64,000 nt of DNA from Rhodospirillales bacterium (GTDB lineage Bacteria; Pseudomonadota; Alphaproteobacteria; TMED109). Positions 35,348 to 43,925 of the stretch are shown here, piece after piece. Positions within the stretch are counted from its first letter, which is position 1; each line of letters opens with the position of its first letter. Below the pieces are notes generated by a model. It saw only the letters and a list, made by a program, of their open reading frames with translations, had not been told where the DNA came from and did not search any database. A program made the position numbers and the translations under genes. The stretch is from NCBI GenBank assembly GCA_028824295.1, contig JAPPED010000034.1, positions 1 through 64,000 of the forward strand, given 5' to 3'.

Positions 35348-35549
35348 AGCCAGCTGCGGTATCGCGTGTTCTCAGCCGCCCGGGGGCAGGTTCGGTCCAT
35401 CACGTGCCGGCTCCCCGGCTGTCGGGACCGGCAGTCTGGAAGGCGCGGACGGGTGATGCTAGCGACCTGACGACCGCGAATCATGCGTGGGGCAGTACAG
35501 CCGGGCACAATGGGACTTCGGACGGCACGGGCCTCGGCAAGTCCGCCCG

Positions 35550-36527
35550 CTACTCCGCGGCGTGCGAAGCCTCTTGCGTACGGCTGCGAAGAGCTTTCCA
35601 ACGCGCAACGTTCCGATTGTGCTGCCGTAGCGTTGTCGCGAACGCATGACCTCCGGAACCGTTGGCGACGAAATAGAGGTCGTCGGTTGTCGCAGGACGG
35701 ATGGCGGCGTCGATGGAGGCGAGGCCCGGAATGCCGATCGGTGTCGGTGGAAGGCCCCGTATCCGGTACGTGTTCCAGCGATGCGGACGTTTCAGGTCGG
35801 CCTTTGAAAGTTTCCGCGAAGAGTCGGGATCCATGCCGTACAGCACCGTGGGATCCGACTGCAGGCGCATGCCGCGGTGCAGCCGATTGACGAATACGGC
35901 GGCAATACGGCGCCGCTCCGATTCCTGCGCGGTCTCCGCCTCGATCATTGAGGCTAACACGAGTGCTTCTTCGGGAGCGCGGTACGGGAGGTCGGGACTG
36001 CGTCGCCCCCACGCGGTCGCCAGAATTTCTGTCATCCTGGATTGGGCCCGGTCGATGATTGCACCCCGGGGCGAGCCGCGCCGAAAGAAATAGGTGTCGG
36101 GAAACAGCGAGCCCTCCGGCGGCATCGTCGCAATCGTGCCGGTCAGCAACTCGTTCCGTTCCAGCAGGGCCACCGCTTGGCGGACGGTGATGCCTTCGAC
36201 CAACGTGATCCGATGGAGCACGGATTCGCCGCGGGCCATGATGTCGGCAACCTGCCACATCGATGCGCGAGCCGGGTAGGCATATTCGCCGGCCTGCAGG
36301 CGACGCCCAACCCCGGTCAGGCGCAAGCCCGCTTCGAACAGCACCGCCGAACGAATCACGCCGGCACGTTCGAGACGCGACGCGATCCCGTTCAGCGAGG
36401 TGCCCGGAGCCACAACTACCGTGGTCGGTTCGACATGTGGCCCGTCGATCTGAAAGGCCGAGTACAGCAGCGCGGCCGCGAAGACCGGGGCCAGCAATCC
36501 GGCAGCAACGAGCCATCGGCCCGGCAT
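35550..36527 (-). CDS. mltG: Endolytic murein transglycosylase MltG
   Basis: Inner-membrane lytic transglycosylase that cuts nascent glycan strands and sets their length. 325 residues: N-terminal membrane helix about 5-25, LysM-like region, then the YceG catalytic domain with EGSLFPDTYFF (138-148) and ASMIEAETAQESERR holding the catalytic Glu (196 region). ATG 36527 lies 4 bp after the fabF stop, the usual fabF-mltG arrangement. Confidence 0.94.
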   Translation of the reverse strand: MPGRWLVAAGLLAPVFAAALLYSAFQIDGPHVEPTTVVVAPGTSLNGIASRLERAGVIRSAVLFEAGLRLTGVGRRLQAGEYAYPARASMWQVADIMARGESVLHRITLVEGITVRQAVALLERNELLTGTIATMPPEGSLFPDTYFFRRGSPRGAIIDRAQSRMTEILATAWGRRSPDLPYRAPEEALVLASMIEAETAQESERRRIAAVFVNRLHRGMRLQSDPTVLYGMDPDSSRKLSKADLKRPHRWNTYRIRGLPPTPIGIPGLASIDAAIRPATTDDLYFVANGSGGHAFATTLRQHNRNVARWKALRSRTQEASHAAE

Positions 36528-36531
36528 GGGA

Positions 36532-37800
36532 TCAGTCGGCGTGGCCGACGATGAGTGATGCGTTGGTCCCGCCAAACCCGAACGAGTTCGACAGCGCGGC
36601 CCGCACCGGGCGGTCCCTCGCTGCATGCGGCACCAGATCAAGCCCCTCGGCCCCGCGGCACGGGCGGTCAAGATTCAGGGTGGGCGGGACGGCACCGTGC
36701 ACCACTGCCAGCAGGGCGTAAATCGTTTCAACGGCGCCGGCTGCTCCCAAGAGGTGTCCGATGGAAGACTTGGTCGAACTGATCGATACGTCGGCCGCCC
36801 GGTCACCAAACAGGCGTCGGATGGCTCCGAGTTCGATCTCGTCGCCTAAGGGAGTCGACGTCCCGTGTGCGTTCAGGTAGTCGATGTCCGCTGGCGTCAT
36901 GTCTGCGTCCTCGAACGCGGCCTGCATGCTGCGGAATCCGCCGTCCCCGTCGGGCGCGGGCGCCGAGATGTGGTGCGCGTCCCCCGACAGGCCGTAGCCC
37001 TTGATTTCACCGTAGATCCGCGCCCCGCGCGCGCGCGCGTGTTCAAACTCCTCGAGCACCACGACGCCGGCACCTTCCCCCATGACGAACCCGTCACGGT
37101 CCTCATCCCACGGGCGCGAGGCGCGCTGCGGCGCATCATTGAAATTGGTGGAGAGTGCCCGCATGGCGGCAAATCCGGCAATGCCCAGCCGGCAGACCGA
37201 TGCTTCCGCCCCGCCCGCCACCATGACATCTGCCATTCCTGCGCGGATGATCCCGGTGGCGTCGCCGATCGCATGCATGCCCGTCGCGCAGGCCGTCACC
37301 ACCGAGTGATTGGGGCCCCGAAAACCATAGCGGATCGATACCTGCCCCGATGCGAGATTGATGAGACTCGACGGAATAAAAAACGGGGTGATGCGGCGCG
37401 GTCCCCTTTGTTCGAGCACGACCGACGCCTCATAGATCGACTGCAGGCCGCCGATCCCGGACCCGATCATGACGCCAGTCCGGTTGCGCGCTTCGGTCGC
37501 CTCCTCGTCCGGTGCCCAGCCGGAATCCTGAATCGCCTCGTCGGCCGCCGCGATGGCGTAGAGGATGAATGGATCGACACGCCTCCGATCCCGAGCCGGC
37601 ATCAGGGCATCGAGGTCGAGGCCATCACCTGCATCGGCACCTGGTACCTGTCCGGCGACCCGGCATGGGAGATCTTCGGTGTCGAAACCGGTCATCGGGC
37701 CGAGCCCCGATTCACCCGCCAGCAACCGCCGCCAATTGGCTTCGGTTCCAACAGCAAGTGGCGTGACCAGGCCGACCCCGGTGACGGCGACTCGTTTCAT
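36532..37800 (-). CDS. fabF: 3-oxoacyl-ACP synthase II
   Basis: Condensing enzyme that elongates acyl-ACP in type II fatty-acid synthesis. 422 residues. Active-site Cys171 in VTACATGMHA, the first His in NAHGTSTPLGD near 311 and the second in IGHLLGAAG near 348; GFGGTNASL at the C-terminus. Lies 21 bp after acpP and 4 bp before mltG. Confidence 0.96.
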   Translation of the reverse strand: MKRVAVTGVGLVTPLAVGTEANWRRLLAGESGLGPMTGFDTEDLPCRVAGQVPGADAGDGLDLDALMPARDRRRVDPFILYAIAAADEAIQDSGWAPDEEATEARNRTGVMIGSGIGGLQSIYEASVVLEQRGPRRITPFFIPSSLINLASGQVSIRYGFRGPNHSVVTACATGMHAIGDATGIIRAGMADVMVAGGAEASVCRLGIAGFAAMRALSTNFNDAPQRASRPWDEDRDGFVMGEGAGVVVLEEFEHARARGARIYGEIKGYGLSGDAHHISAPAPDGDGGFRSMQAAFEDADMTPADIDYLNAHGTSTPLGDEIELGAIRRLFGDRAADVSISSTKSSIGHLLGAAGAVETIYALLAVVHGAVPPTLNLDRPCRGAEGLDLVPHAARDRPVRAALSNSFGFGGTNASLIVGHAD

Positions 37801-37821
37801 GCAGGTGTCCCGCGAGAGCGG

Positions 37822-38058
37822 TCAGCTCACCTGTTGTTCGATGTACTGGATTGCATCCTGAACGGTCACGATCTTCTCTGCTGCATCGTCGGGAATTTCG
37901 CAGCCGAATTTCTCTTCGAATGCCATGACCAGCTCAACCGTGTCGAGACTGTCAGCACCCAGGTCATCGACAAAACTTGCATTCTCGGTGACTTGCTCCA
38001 ATTCGACGCCGAGATTTTCAACGACGATGTCTTTGACGCGCTGCGCGATATCGCTCAT
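37822..38058 (-). CDS. acpP: Acyl carrier protein
   Basis: Housekeeping ACP, 78 residues. Phosphopantetheine Ser37 in [19 protein letters not shown]. Acidic throughout. The leader of about 246 bp that separates it from fabG contains a strong hairpin, so acpP-fabF-mltG may have its own promoter, as the high cell demand for ACP would suggest. Confidence 0.97.
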   Translation of the reverse strand: MSDIAQRVKDIVVENLGVELEQVTENASFVDDLGADSLDTVELVMAFEEKFGCEIPDDAAEKIVTVQDAIQYIEQQVS

Positions 38059-38110
38059 AGCAAAAATCCGTCAGGTGGGTTGAGGTTGGGGACAAGAGGA
38101 CATAGCGCGA

Positions 38111-38128
38111 CTGGCGCATCCGCGCCAG
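38111..38128. terminator. Hairpin between fabG and acpP
   Basis: Perfect 7-bp inverted repeat CTGGCGC / GCGCCAG with a 4-nt loop, about 50 bp upstream of acpP on the minus strand. No T-run follows, so it is a weak terminator candidate or an mRNA stability element that would set fabG and acpP levels apart. Confidence 0.35.
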
Positions 38129-38304
38129 CCCACTGAGCCCGAGCCCAGCATCGCCTCGTTACCATACTTCCGCCGGGATGCAAGCACCGGGGCTGACAGG
38201 GCCCGAACCGGGCGCCCCCCGGACGGCGGCCGACCCCGCGAATCGTGCAGGCGCCGGTGCCGCGGTCAGGCAGCGTCCGGCCCGGCCCGGCCGGTCACCC
38301 GTGA

Positions 38305-39036
38305 TCAACCCAGGCCACCAGCGATCGTCAGCGTTTGACCGGTCAGATAGCCGGCTTCATCCGATGCCAGGTAGACCGCCGCGGCGCCGATATCCTCCGG
38401 GGAACCAAACCGGCCCATGGGTACTCTCGCCAAGGCGTCATCGCGGACCGCTTCCGGCAAGGCATCGGTCATCGCGGTCTCGATAAATCCCGGTGCGAGA
38501 CAGTTCACCGTGATGCCGCGAGTCGCGACCTCAAGGGCCAAAGCCTTCGACATCCCGATCAAACCTGCCTTTGACGCCGCGTAGTTGGCTTGGCCTGGAT
38601 TACCCAGCAGGCCGGAAACCGACGAAATATTGATGATTCGCCCGGAGCGGCGGCGCATCATGCCGCGGAGTGCGGCCCGAGTAAGCCTGAACGCGGCCGT
38701 CAGGTTCACGTCGAGAACAGCCTGCCAATCATCATCCTTCATTCGCAGCGCCAACCCGTCGCGGGTGATCCCGGCATTGTTCACCAGCACGTCGATGGGA
38801 CCGAGCGCGGCTTCGGTTTCCTTCACCAGTGCGCCGGCGTCGCCCCCGCCCGCAAGATTTGCTACGACAACGTGTGCCCGCTCCTCGAGGCGATCGGCCA
38901 GCTGGCGAAGGGCGGTCTCGCGGGTTCCGCTCAGCGCCACAGCCGCACCGGCACGATGGAGCGCCTGGGCGATGGCGGTACCGATACCGCCAGAGGCCCC
39001 GGTCACCAACGCGACCCGATTGTGGAGTTCGAACAT
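38305..39036 (-). CDS. fabG: 3-oxoacyl-ACP reductase
   Basis: NADPH-dependent SDR reductase of fatty-acid synthesis, 243 residues. Cofactor motif TGASGGIG (12-19), NNAG (87-90), catalytic Ser138/139 in INISSVSG, Tyr152 and Lys156 in NYAASKAG. 19 bp downstream of fabD. Confidence 0.96.
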   Translation of the reverse strand: MFELHNRVALVTGASGGIGTAIAQALHRAGAAVALSGTRETALRQLADRLEERAHVVVANLAGGGDAGALVKETEAALGPIDVLVNNAGITRDGLALRMKDDDWQAVLDVNLTAAFRLTRAALRGMMRRRSGRIINISSVSGLLGNPGQANYAASKAGLIGMSKALALEVATRGITVNCLAPGFIETAMTDALPEAVRDDALARVPMGRFGSPEDIGAAAVYLASDEAGYLTGQTLTIAGGLG

Positions 39037-39055
39037 CTGCGGTTCCTCCGCTCCG

Positions 39056-40003
39056 TTACAGGACGCGCAACAGGGTTTCCAGGTCCTCTGGCTCGGCCAC
39101 GTTCATCAACTCGAAACTGCGATCGATTCGCCGGGCCAATCCGGCGAGTACCGCTCCTGGTCCGACTTCGATCAGCGTCCCGACCTCGTCCTGGCGCAGC
39201 CGCTCCATGGATTCCCGCCATCGCACCCGGCCGGTGACCTGGGCGACCAGGAGCTCACGGATGGTGGCAGGATCATCCATCGGTTCGCCGCTGACGTTGG
39301 CGATGACCGGGACAGCTGGCGGTCGGATCGTCTGGTCGTCCAGCGCCGTTCTCATCTCCTGTGCGGCTGGCTCCATCAGGGCGCAGTGGAAGGGGGCGCT
39401 GACCGTCAGGCGGATGGCGCGCCTGAAACCGTGCTCCCGGGCCAGTTCGGCGGCCCGGTCGACGGCGGTTGCGGCTCCGGACACGACGACCTGTCCGGGT
39501 GCATTGTCGTTGCCGATCTCCAGCACCTCGCCTTCCGCGGTGGCGGCGATGAGTGCATCGGCGGCCGCAAGGTCGCCGCCGACTAGCGCCGCCATTCCGC
39601 CTTCGCCGACGGGGACTGCCGCCTGCATGGCCCGTCCGCGCCGCCGGACCAGCCGCACGGCGTCCGCTAGGGGAAATGCGCCTGCAGCGGTCAGCGCGGT
39701 GTACTCCCCCAAGGAATGACCGGCCACGTACTTGGCGGCGCTGGCGATGCTCACGCCGCCCTCGCGCTCCATCACGCGCAACATGGCCAGGGAATGGGTC
39801 AGCAGCGCCGGCTGTGCGAATTCGGTTCGAGTGAGGTCGGCTTCAGGTCCCTCGAAGGCGAGTCGCGACAGCGCGAACGACAACGCGTCATCGACCTCTT
39901 CCCACGTTTCAGCCGCAGTCGGGAAGGCGTCCCGAACTGCGCGCCCCATTCCGGGCGTTTGTGATCCTTGGCCGGGAAAAATGAATGCGCGTGCGGTCGA
40001 CAT
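39056..40003 (-). CDS. fabD: Malonyl-CoA:ACP transacylase
   Basis: Loads malonyl groups onto ACP. 315 residues from ATG 40003. GQGSQTPGMG (11-20), nucleophile Ser97 in GHSLGEY, catalytic His in APFHCALM near 203. The long frame upstream of 40003 is not conserved. First gene of the minus-strand fab block. Confidence 0.96.
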   Translation of the reverse strand: MSTARAFIFPGQGSQTPGMGRAVRDAFPTAAETWEEVDDALSFALSRLAFEGPEADLTRTEFAQPALLTHSLAMLRVMEREGGVSIASAAKYVAGHSLGEYTALTAAGAFPLADAVRLVRRRGRAMQAAVPVGEGGMAALVGGDLAAADALIAATAEGEVLEIGNDNAPGQVVVSGAATAVDRAAELAREHGFRRAIRLTVSAPFHCALMEPAAQEMRTALDDQTIRPPAVPVIANVSGEPMDDPATIRELLVAQVTGRVRWRESMERLRQDEVGTLIEVGPGAVLAGLARRIDRSFELMNVAEPEDLETLLRVL

Positions 40004-40365
40004 GGCTTCGGCTGCGGTTCCGGTTGAGCTGGCGGGTTCGCGAGGATACAGGGGGATAGTTCTTCCGGTGACCCGGCGGCAAAGCGAGTAACCGACAGCG
40101 GGACAGCACGCGGTCCGACCTGCTGCAACAGGACGGCAGGAGGGTCGCCCGCGGAGACCATTCGGGACACGATCGAGCCGATCCGTTGCACGAGGCTGGG
40201 AGCAATGTACACTCGTCACAAATCGAGGAACCCGGTCATCGGCAGTAGAAGGACGGTCAGGTAGTCGCGTTGCAAGTGGTCACAAGACGTCAATTTCCGA
40301 CGATGCATAGGTCAGTTTTCGGTTGAAGGTTACGATTTGGTTTCGAGAGGTGCGTCCCGCACGCA
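40004..40365. other. Divergent intergenic region fabD / SprT-like gene
   Basis: 362 bp between oppositely directed genes. It must hold the promoters of the fab block (minus) and of the SprT-like gene (plus). It becomes less GC-rich toward 40200-40365, but I could not single out a convincing -35/-10 pair. No gene or RNA recognised. Confidence 0.4.
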
Positions 40366-41130
40366 ATGGATACGATTGATGCTTTGAAGGCCCGGATTTC
40401 ACCGGGCGACACCGTAGAATTCTCGTACAGGAACAGTCAGATCGCCGGGCGCGTCGTATCGCTCGGACAGAAATGTGCCGTGGTCCGCTGCGATCGCGGC
40501 GAGCAGTACCGGGTCCCCTACGGCCGCGTCCGGCCGCGTGGTCCGGGCAAGGACCATTCGGCGGCCGAGGGTCGGGCCCTGCGGCGCTGCCGGGAGTTGT
40601 TGGACCTGCACGGCCTCAGCGCGACCGGATGGACTGCGAGACTCGACGAATCGCGTTCCCGGGCAGGCGCCTGCAACTTCACGAAAAAGCGCATCTTGCT
40701 GTCCAGGCTCTATGTGAGGGTGGCGGCCGAGCCAGAGCTCGATGACACGATCCTGCACGAGATCGCCCATGCGCTTGTAGGCCCGCACCACCACCATGAT
40801 GCGACCTGGCGGGCCAAGGCCCGTGCCATCGGATGCTCAGGGGACCGTTGCCACACGGTGCAGTTCAGCCCACCGCGTTGGATCGTGGCCTGTGCCGCCG
40901 GCTGTTTTTCGCGCTCGGCGCATCGCCGCCGCCGCCGCGCCGTCTGCCGCCGTTGCGGCGGCCCGATTACGTGGCGCGCCTGGGACGGGGAACCGACGCA
41001 CGAATCGACCGTTGCCCACCCCCGGGTGGCTGCGGCGAAGAGGACTGTTTCGAGCAAGCCGGAACGGTCGCCGAGTGTCAGCAGCGGCGCGTTCCCGGAG
41101 CAACGCGAGTTCGACTTCGCAACATGTTGA
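40366..41130 (+). CDS. SprT-like zinc metallopeptidase with N-terminal barrel-like and C-terminal zinc-ribbon regions
   Basis: 254-residue protein. The centre is a SprT-like domain with HEIAH (His131, Glu132, His135) and the His-rich PHHHHDATWRAKARAIG, which should supply the third ligand. Before it, residues 12-55 (PGDTVEFSYRNSQIAGRVVS) look like a small SH3/KOW-type beta barrel. After it, C176xxxC180 and C194xxC197 with Arg-rich linkers form a probable zinc ribbon. SprT-like enzymes in eukaryotes degrade DNA-protein crosslinks; bacterial members are mostly unstudied, so the substrate is unknown. Not part of the fab or ribosomal operons by strand and spacing. Confidence 0.82.
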   Translation: MDTIDALKARISPGDTVEFSYRNSQIAGRVVSLGQKCAVVRCDRGEQYRVPYGRVRPRGPGKDHSAAEGRALRRCRELLDLHGLSATGWTARLDESRSRAGACNFTKKRILLSRLYVRVAAEPELDDTILHEIAHALVGPHHHHDATWRAKARAIGCSGDRCHTVQFSPPRWIVACAAGCFSRSAHRRRRRAVCRRCGGPITWRAWDGEPTHESTVAHPRVAAAKRTVSSKPERSPSVSSGAFPEQREFDFATC

Positions 41131-41390
41131 CATCGAAGCGATGCGCGTCCTGACGTTCGGCCGTCGGGTGGCGGAACTGATGGGCTGACGGATGTGGCAG
41201 GTGCCGCGGGCGCGCTCCCCTTGCCTTGGCCAATCCCGCGAACCGCTTTGGCTCGGCCCGTGCAGCGGAAGATTCGGCGTTTGCCAGCAGCAATGGGTCT
41301 GGCTATGGTCGGTCGGCGCACCCTCGGGTTGCGGTGGACACGTTTTCGACTCCGCCTCTACGGGCGGGGGGCGTGCCCGGTGGTTGGCAA

Positions 41391-41948
41391 ATGCCGTATT
41401 ACGAATCCGTTCTGATTGCTCGGCAGGAAATTGGTGGTGGCGATGCCGAGCGGCTAGGCGAACATTACGAAGAACTTCTGAGCAAGGAAGGCGCCAGCGT
41501 CGTCCGGCGTGAGTACTGGGGACTGCGGCGGCTGGCCTATCGCGTTCGCAAGAACCGGAAGGGCCACTACCTGATGTTTCACGTGGACGGACCGGGGCCC
41601 GCGATTCAAGAATTGGAGCGTCAGCTCCGAATCGATGAGAACGTCGTTCGCTACCTGACAATGCGCCTGGACCGGCTGCCCGAGGGTCCGTCAATCATCA
41701 TGAAGGCACGGGCCGAGCGCGAGGAACGGCGGGACCAGGAAAGCACGCGCAGGGAAGCGGAACGGCAGGCCGCGGACGCGTCCGGCGGCGAGACCGATGC
41801 AGCGGAGTCCGAAGCAGCGGAGTCCGAAGCAGGCGGGGAATCCGACAAGCCGGAGGAGGCTGAACCGGCGCCGGAGACTGGTGCTGCCGGCTCCGAGCCA
41901 GAGGCCAGCGTCGCGCCCAGCGGCGAAGCGGAAGGAGAGGAGCAATGA
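41391..41948 (+). CDS. rpsF: Ribosomal protein S6 with long acidic tail
   Basis: 30S protein that pairs with S18. 185 residues: the S6 fold occupies about 1-100 ([43 protein letters not shown]). After about 110 comes a charged, then strongly acidic Glu/Ala/Ser/Pro tail with a 15-bp duplication. ATG 41391 is preferred; longer frames upstream are not conserved. The stop shares ATGA with rpsR. Confidence 0.95.
   Translation: MPYYESVLIARQEIGGGDAERLGEHYEELLSKEGASVVRREYWGLRRLAYRVRKNRKGHYLMFHVDGPGPAIQELERQLRIDENVVRYLTMRLDRLPEGPSIIMKARAEREERRDQESTRREAERQAADASGGETDAAESEAAESEAGGESDKPEEAEPAPETGAAGSEPEASVAPSGEAEGEEQ
41799..41828 (+). repeat. Tandem 15-bp duplication in the rpsF tail
   Basis: Two exact copies of GCAGCGGAGTCCGAA encode the repeated AAESE of the acidic tail. 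The unit is a multiple of three, so copy changes keep the frame. Confidence 0.85.
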
Positions 41949-42211
41949 GCGAGGACCAGTCGACTGCGGTACGACCAGCAGGCGGTCCTCGCCGGACGTT
42001 CTCCCGGCGACGCAAGAGTTGCCCGTTCTCGGGGCCCAATGGCCTGGAAATCGACTACAAGGACGTCAAGACGCTCCAGCGTTTCCTCTCCGAGCGCGGC
42101 AAGATCGTGCCGAGCCGGATCAGTGCCGTGTCGGCCCCCAAACAGAGGCAGCTTGCACGCGCCATCAAGCGGGCCCGCATCCTGGCGCTGCTCCCGTTCG
42201 TGATTCGATAA
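41945..42211 (+). CDS. rpsR: Ribosomal protein S18
   Basis: 30S subunit protein binding S6. 88 residues with [29 protein letters not shown] and the ending [12 protein letters not shown], all diagnostic. Overlaps rpsF by 4 bp. Confidence 0.97.
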   Translation: MSEDQSTAVRPAGGPRRTFSRRRKSCPFSGPNGLEIDYKDVKTLQRFLSERGKIVPSRISAVSAPKQRQLARAIKRARILALLPFVIR

Positions 42212-42233
42212 GGACATTTGGCTTCTGAGCCGC

Positions 42234-43166
42234 TTGGGCAAGCCGGAGCACCTCGCGCTCGGTGTGGTAGCGGGCGCGCTCAGCGCGGCCCTGTTCGCCA
42301 GCGCCCTGGCCGATTCGGGAGGCTTGGCCGCCGTCTTTCCGGTGCATTTCACGTCGTTGCCGATCCTGTTCGCGAGCGTGAGCCTGGGCGCTGCGCCATT
42401 CGCCGCAGCCTGTGCGACCGGGGTGCTCGGGGTTGCCGTCGGGTCGGGTGCCGGATTCTACGGCGGACTGATCTACATGGGCATTCATCTGGTGCCCGTT
42501 AGCCTGATTTACGTCCGGCTCCACTTCGCCAAGCAAAACTTGGATACGCCGGGATTCATTGGCCGACTGGTATGCGAACTCACGGTCCTCGCAGCGGTCG
42601 CGCTGCTCATCATTTTGGCGGGCGCAGGCTTTGACGTATCGCGGTTGACCGAAGACGTCGCGGTTGCGTTCGGCAAGCTGCTCGGGGCAGCCGCCCCGGA
42701 CGTACCGAGCGATGCCCGCGAGACGTTCGTCGCGGAGCTGGTCCGCTATTTCCCCGGCTTCGTGGCCGTCTGGTGGCTGCTCTCGCTCGTCGTCTGCGCA
42801 GTGTTGGCGCAGGCGGCGGCTCGCCGGTTCGGCATGGCCCGCTTTCCGACCCCCCAATACCGGGCGTTCGAGGTGCCAGTGTGGCTGGTGGGGCTTTTCC
42901 TGGTCACGCTGCTCCCCGCCGCATTGCTGCGCGGCAACGTCGCCTCGGTGGCAGGGTCATTTGCATTGCTCTTCGGGACCCCGTTACTCTTGCAGGGATT
43001 GGCCGTCATTCACACGGTCAGCCGCTCATGGCCGGGCCGCAGGCTCCTGCTATTCGCCTGCTACGGATCCTTGATCTGGCCGTTCGCCCCCTTGGCTTGG
43101 GCCCTCGTCACAGCGCTCGGAGTGATCGAGCACTTCGGTCAATTTCGTCGACCGCATCTTGTTTGA
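42234..43166 (+). CDS. DUF2232 multispanning membrane protein
   Basis: 310 residues with roughly eight hydrophobic segments spread along the chain (for example LALGVVAGALSAALFASALA at the start and VAVWWLLSLVVCAVLAQAAA near 180). Alphaproteobacterial genomes often place such a DUF2232 protein between rpsR and rplI. Function unknown; possibly a transporter-like or ECF-type S-component fold. The start TTG 42234 is uncertain: AAGGA lies near the rpsR stop, about 20 nt away. Confidence 0.8.
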   Translation: MGKPEHLALGVVAGALSAALFASALADSGGLAAVFPVHFTSLPILFASVSLGAAPFAAACATGVLGVAVGSGAGFYGGLIYMGIHLVPVSLIYVRLHFAKQNLDTPGFIGRLVCELTVLAAVALLIILAGAGFDVSRLTEDVAVAFGKLLGAAAPDVPSDARETFVAELVRYFPGFVAVWWLLSLVVCAVLAQAAARRFGMARFPTPQYRAFEVPVWLVGLFLVTLLPAALLRGNVASVAGSFALLFGTPLLLQGLAVIHTVSRSWPGRRLLLFACYGSLIWPFAPLAWALVTALGVIEHFGQFRRPHLV

Positions 43167-43175
43167 GAGTGAATC

Positions 43176-43892
43176 ATGCAGGTCATACTGCTCGAAAGAA
43201 TTGGCAACCTAGGCAACCTCGGCGACACCGTGGATGTTCGGCCTGGCTACGCGCGGAACTATCTGTTGCCACAGGGTAAGGTGCTACGTGCAACCCCCGA
43301 GAACGTCCGCCGCTTCGCGGAGCAACGCGAAGAGATCCTGGCTGCCAACGCCGCCCGTCGTGAAAGTGCCGAGGCGACGGCCAAGACGTTGCAAGACCTG
43401 TCGATTGTCGTGATCCGGCAGGCAAGCGAGCGGGGCGTTCTCTACGGTTCCGTCAGCGCCCGGGACATTGCGCAAGAAGTCGGTCGACAGGCCGGCAAGA
43501 TCGACCGGCACATGGTGCGCTCCGAGGGAACCATCAAGATGCTGGGTGTCCACATTGTGGAAATTGCCCCGCATCCCGAAATCGCGATTCCGATCACGGT
43601 CAACGTCGCCAGAAGCGAGGAAGAGGCCGTTCTTCAGGCGGAGCGCTATGCGCGGGGCGAGGACGTGCTGGCTCTGGGTTCCGACGCCGAAGCTGGCGAC
43701 GAAGCCAGCGTGGACGAAATGTTCAACGATCCGACCCAGTTCCGTCCGCGGGTGCAGGAAGAGATACCCGACGAACCGGACCCGGCGGAAGCCGAGGCCG
43801 ACCGGGTTAACCAGCTACTGGACGGCGACAGGCCCTCGGAGTCTCCGGATCCGGAGGCCGTTCCGGAAGCGGCTTCTGGCGACGAATCGTGA
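43176..43892 (+). CDS. rplI: Ribosomal protein L9 with acidic extension
   Basis: 50S protein. 238 residues: the canonical L9 (MQVILLERIGNLGNLGDTVDVRPGYARNYL split over 1-30, C-terminal domain to about 150) is followed by an about 85-residue acidic, Glu/Asp/Pro-rich extension. 9 bp after the DUF2232 gene. Confidence 0.96.
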   Translation: MQVILLERIGNLGNLGDTVDVRPGYARNYLLPQGKVLRATPENVRRFAEQREEILAANAARRESAEATAKTLQDLSIVVIRQASERGVLYGSVSARDIAQEVGRQAGKIDRHMVRSEGTIKMLGVHIVEIAPHPEIAIPITVNVARSEEEAVLQAERYARGEDVLALGSDAEAGDEASVDEMFNDPTQFRPRVQEEIPDEPDPAEAEADRVNQLLDGDRPSESPDPEAVPEAASGDES

Positions 43893-43925
43893 GCCTACGT
43901 AGCTAGCCACCATTGGGCAGACGAC

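Noticed and set aside
37822-38058. Possibility that the second ACP at 14113 duplicates acpP
   Set aside because: The two share only the carrier-protein pattern; the site is GADSLDT in one and GVSSIDA in the other, so they are different subfamilies.
36865-38136. 423-codon frame antisense to fabF and acpP
   Set aside because: Shadow of two certain fatty-acid synthesis genes.
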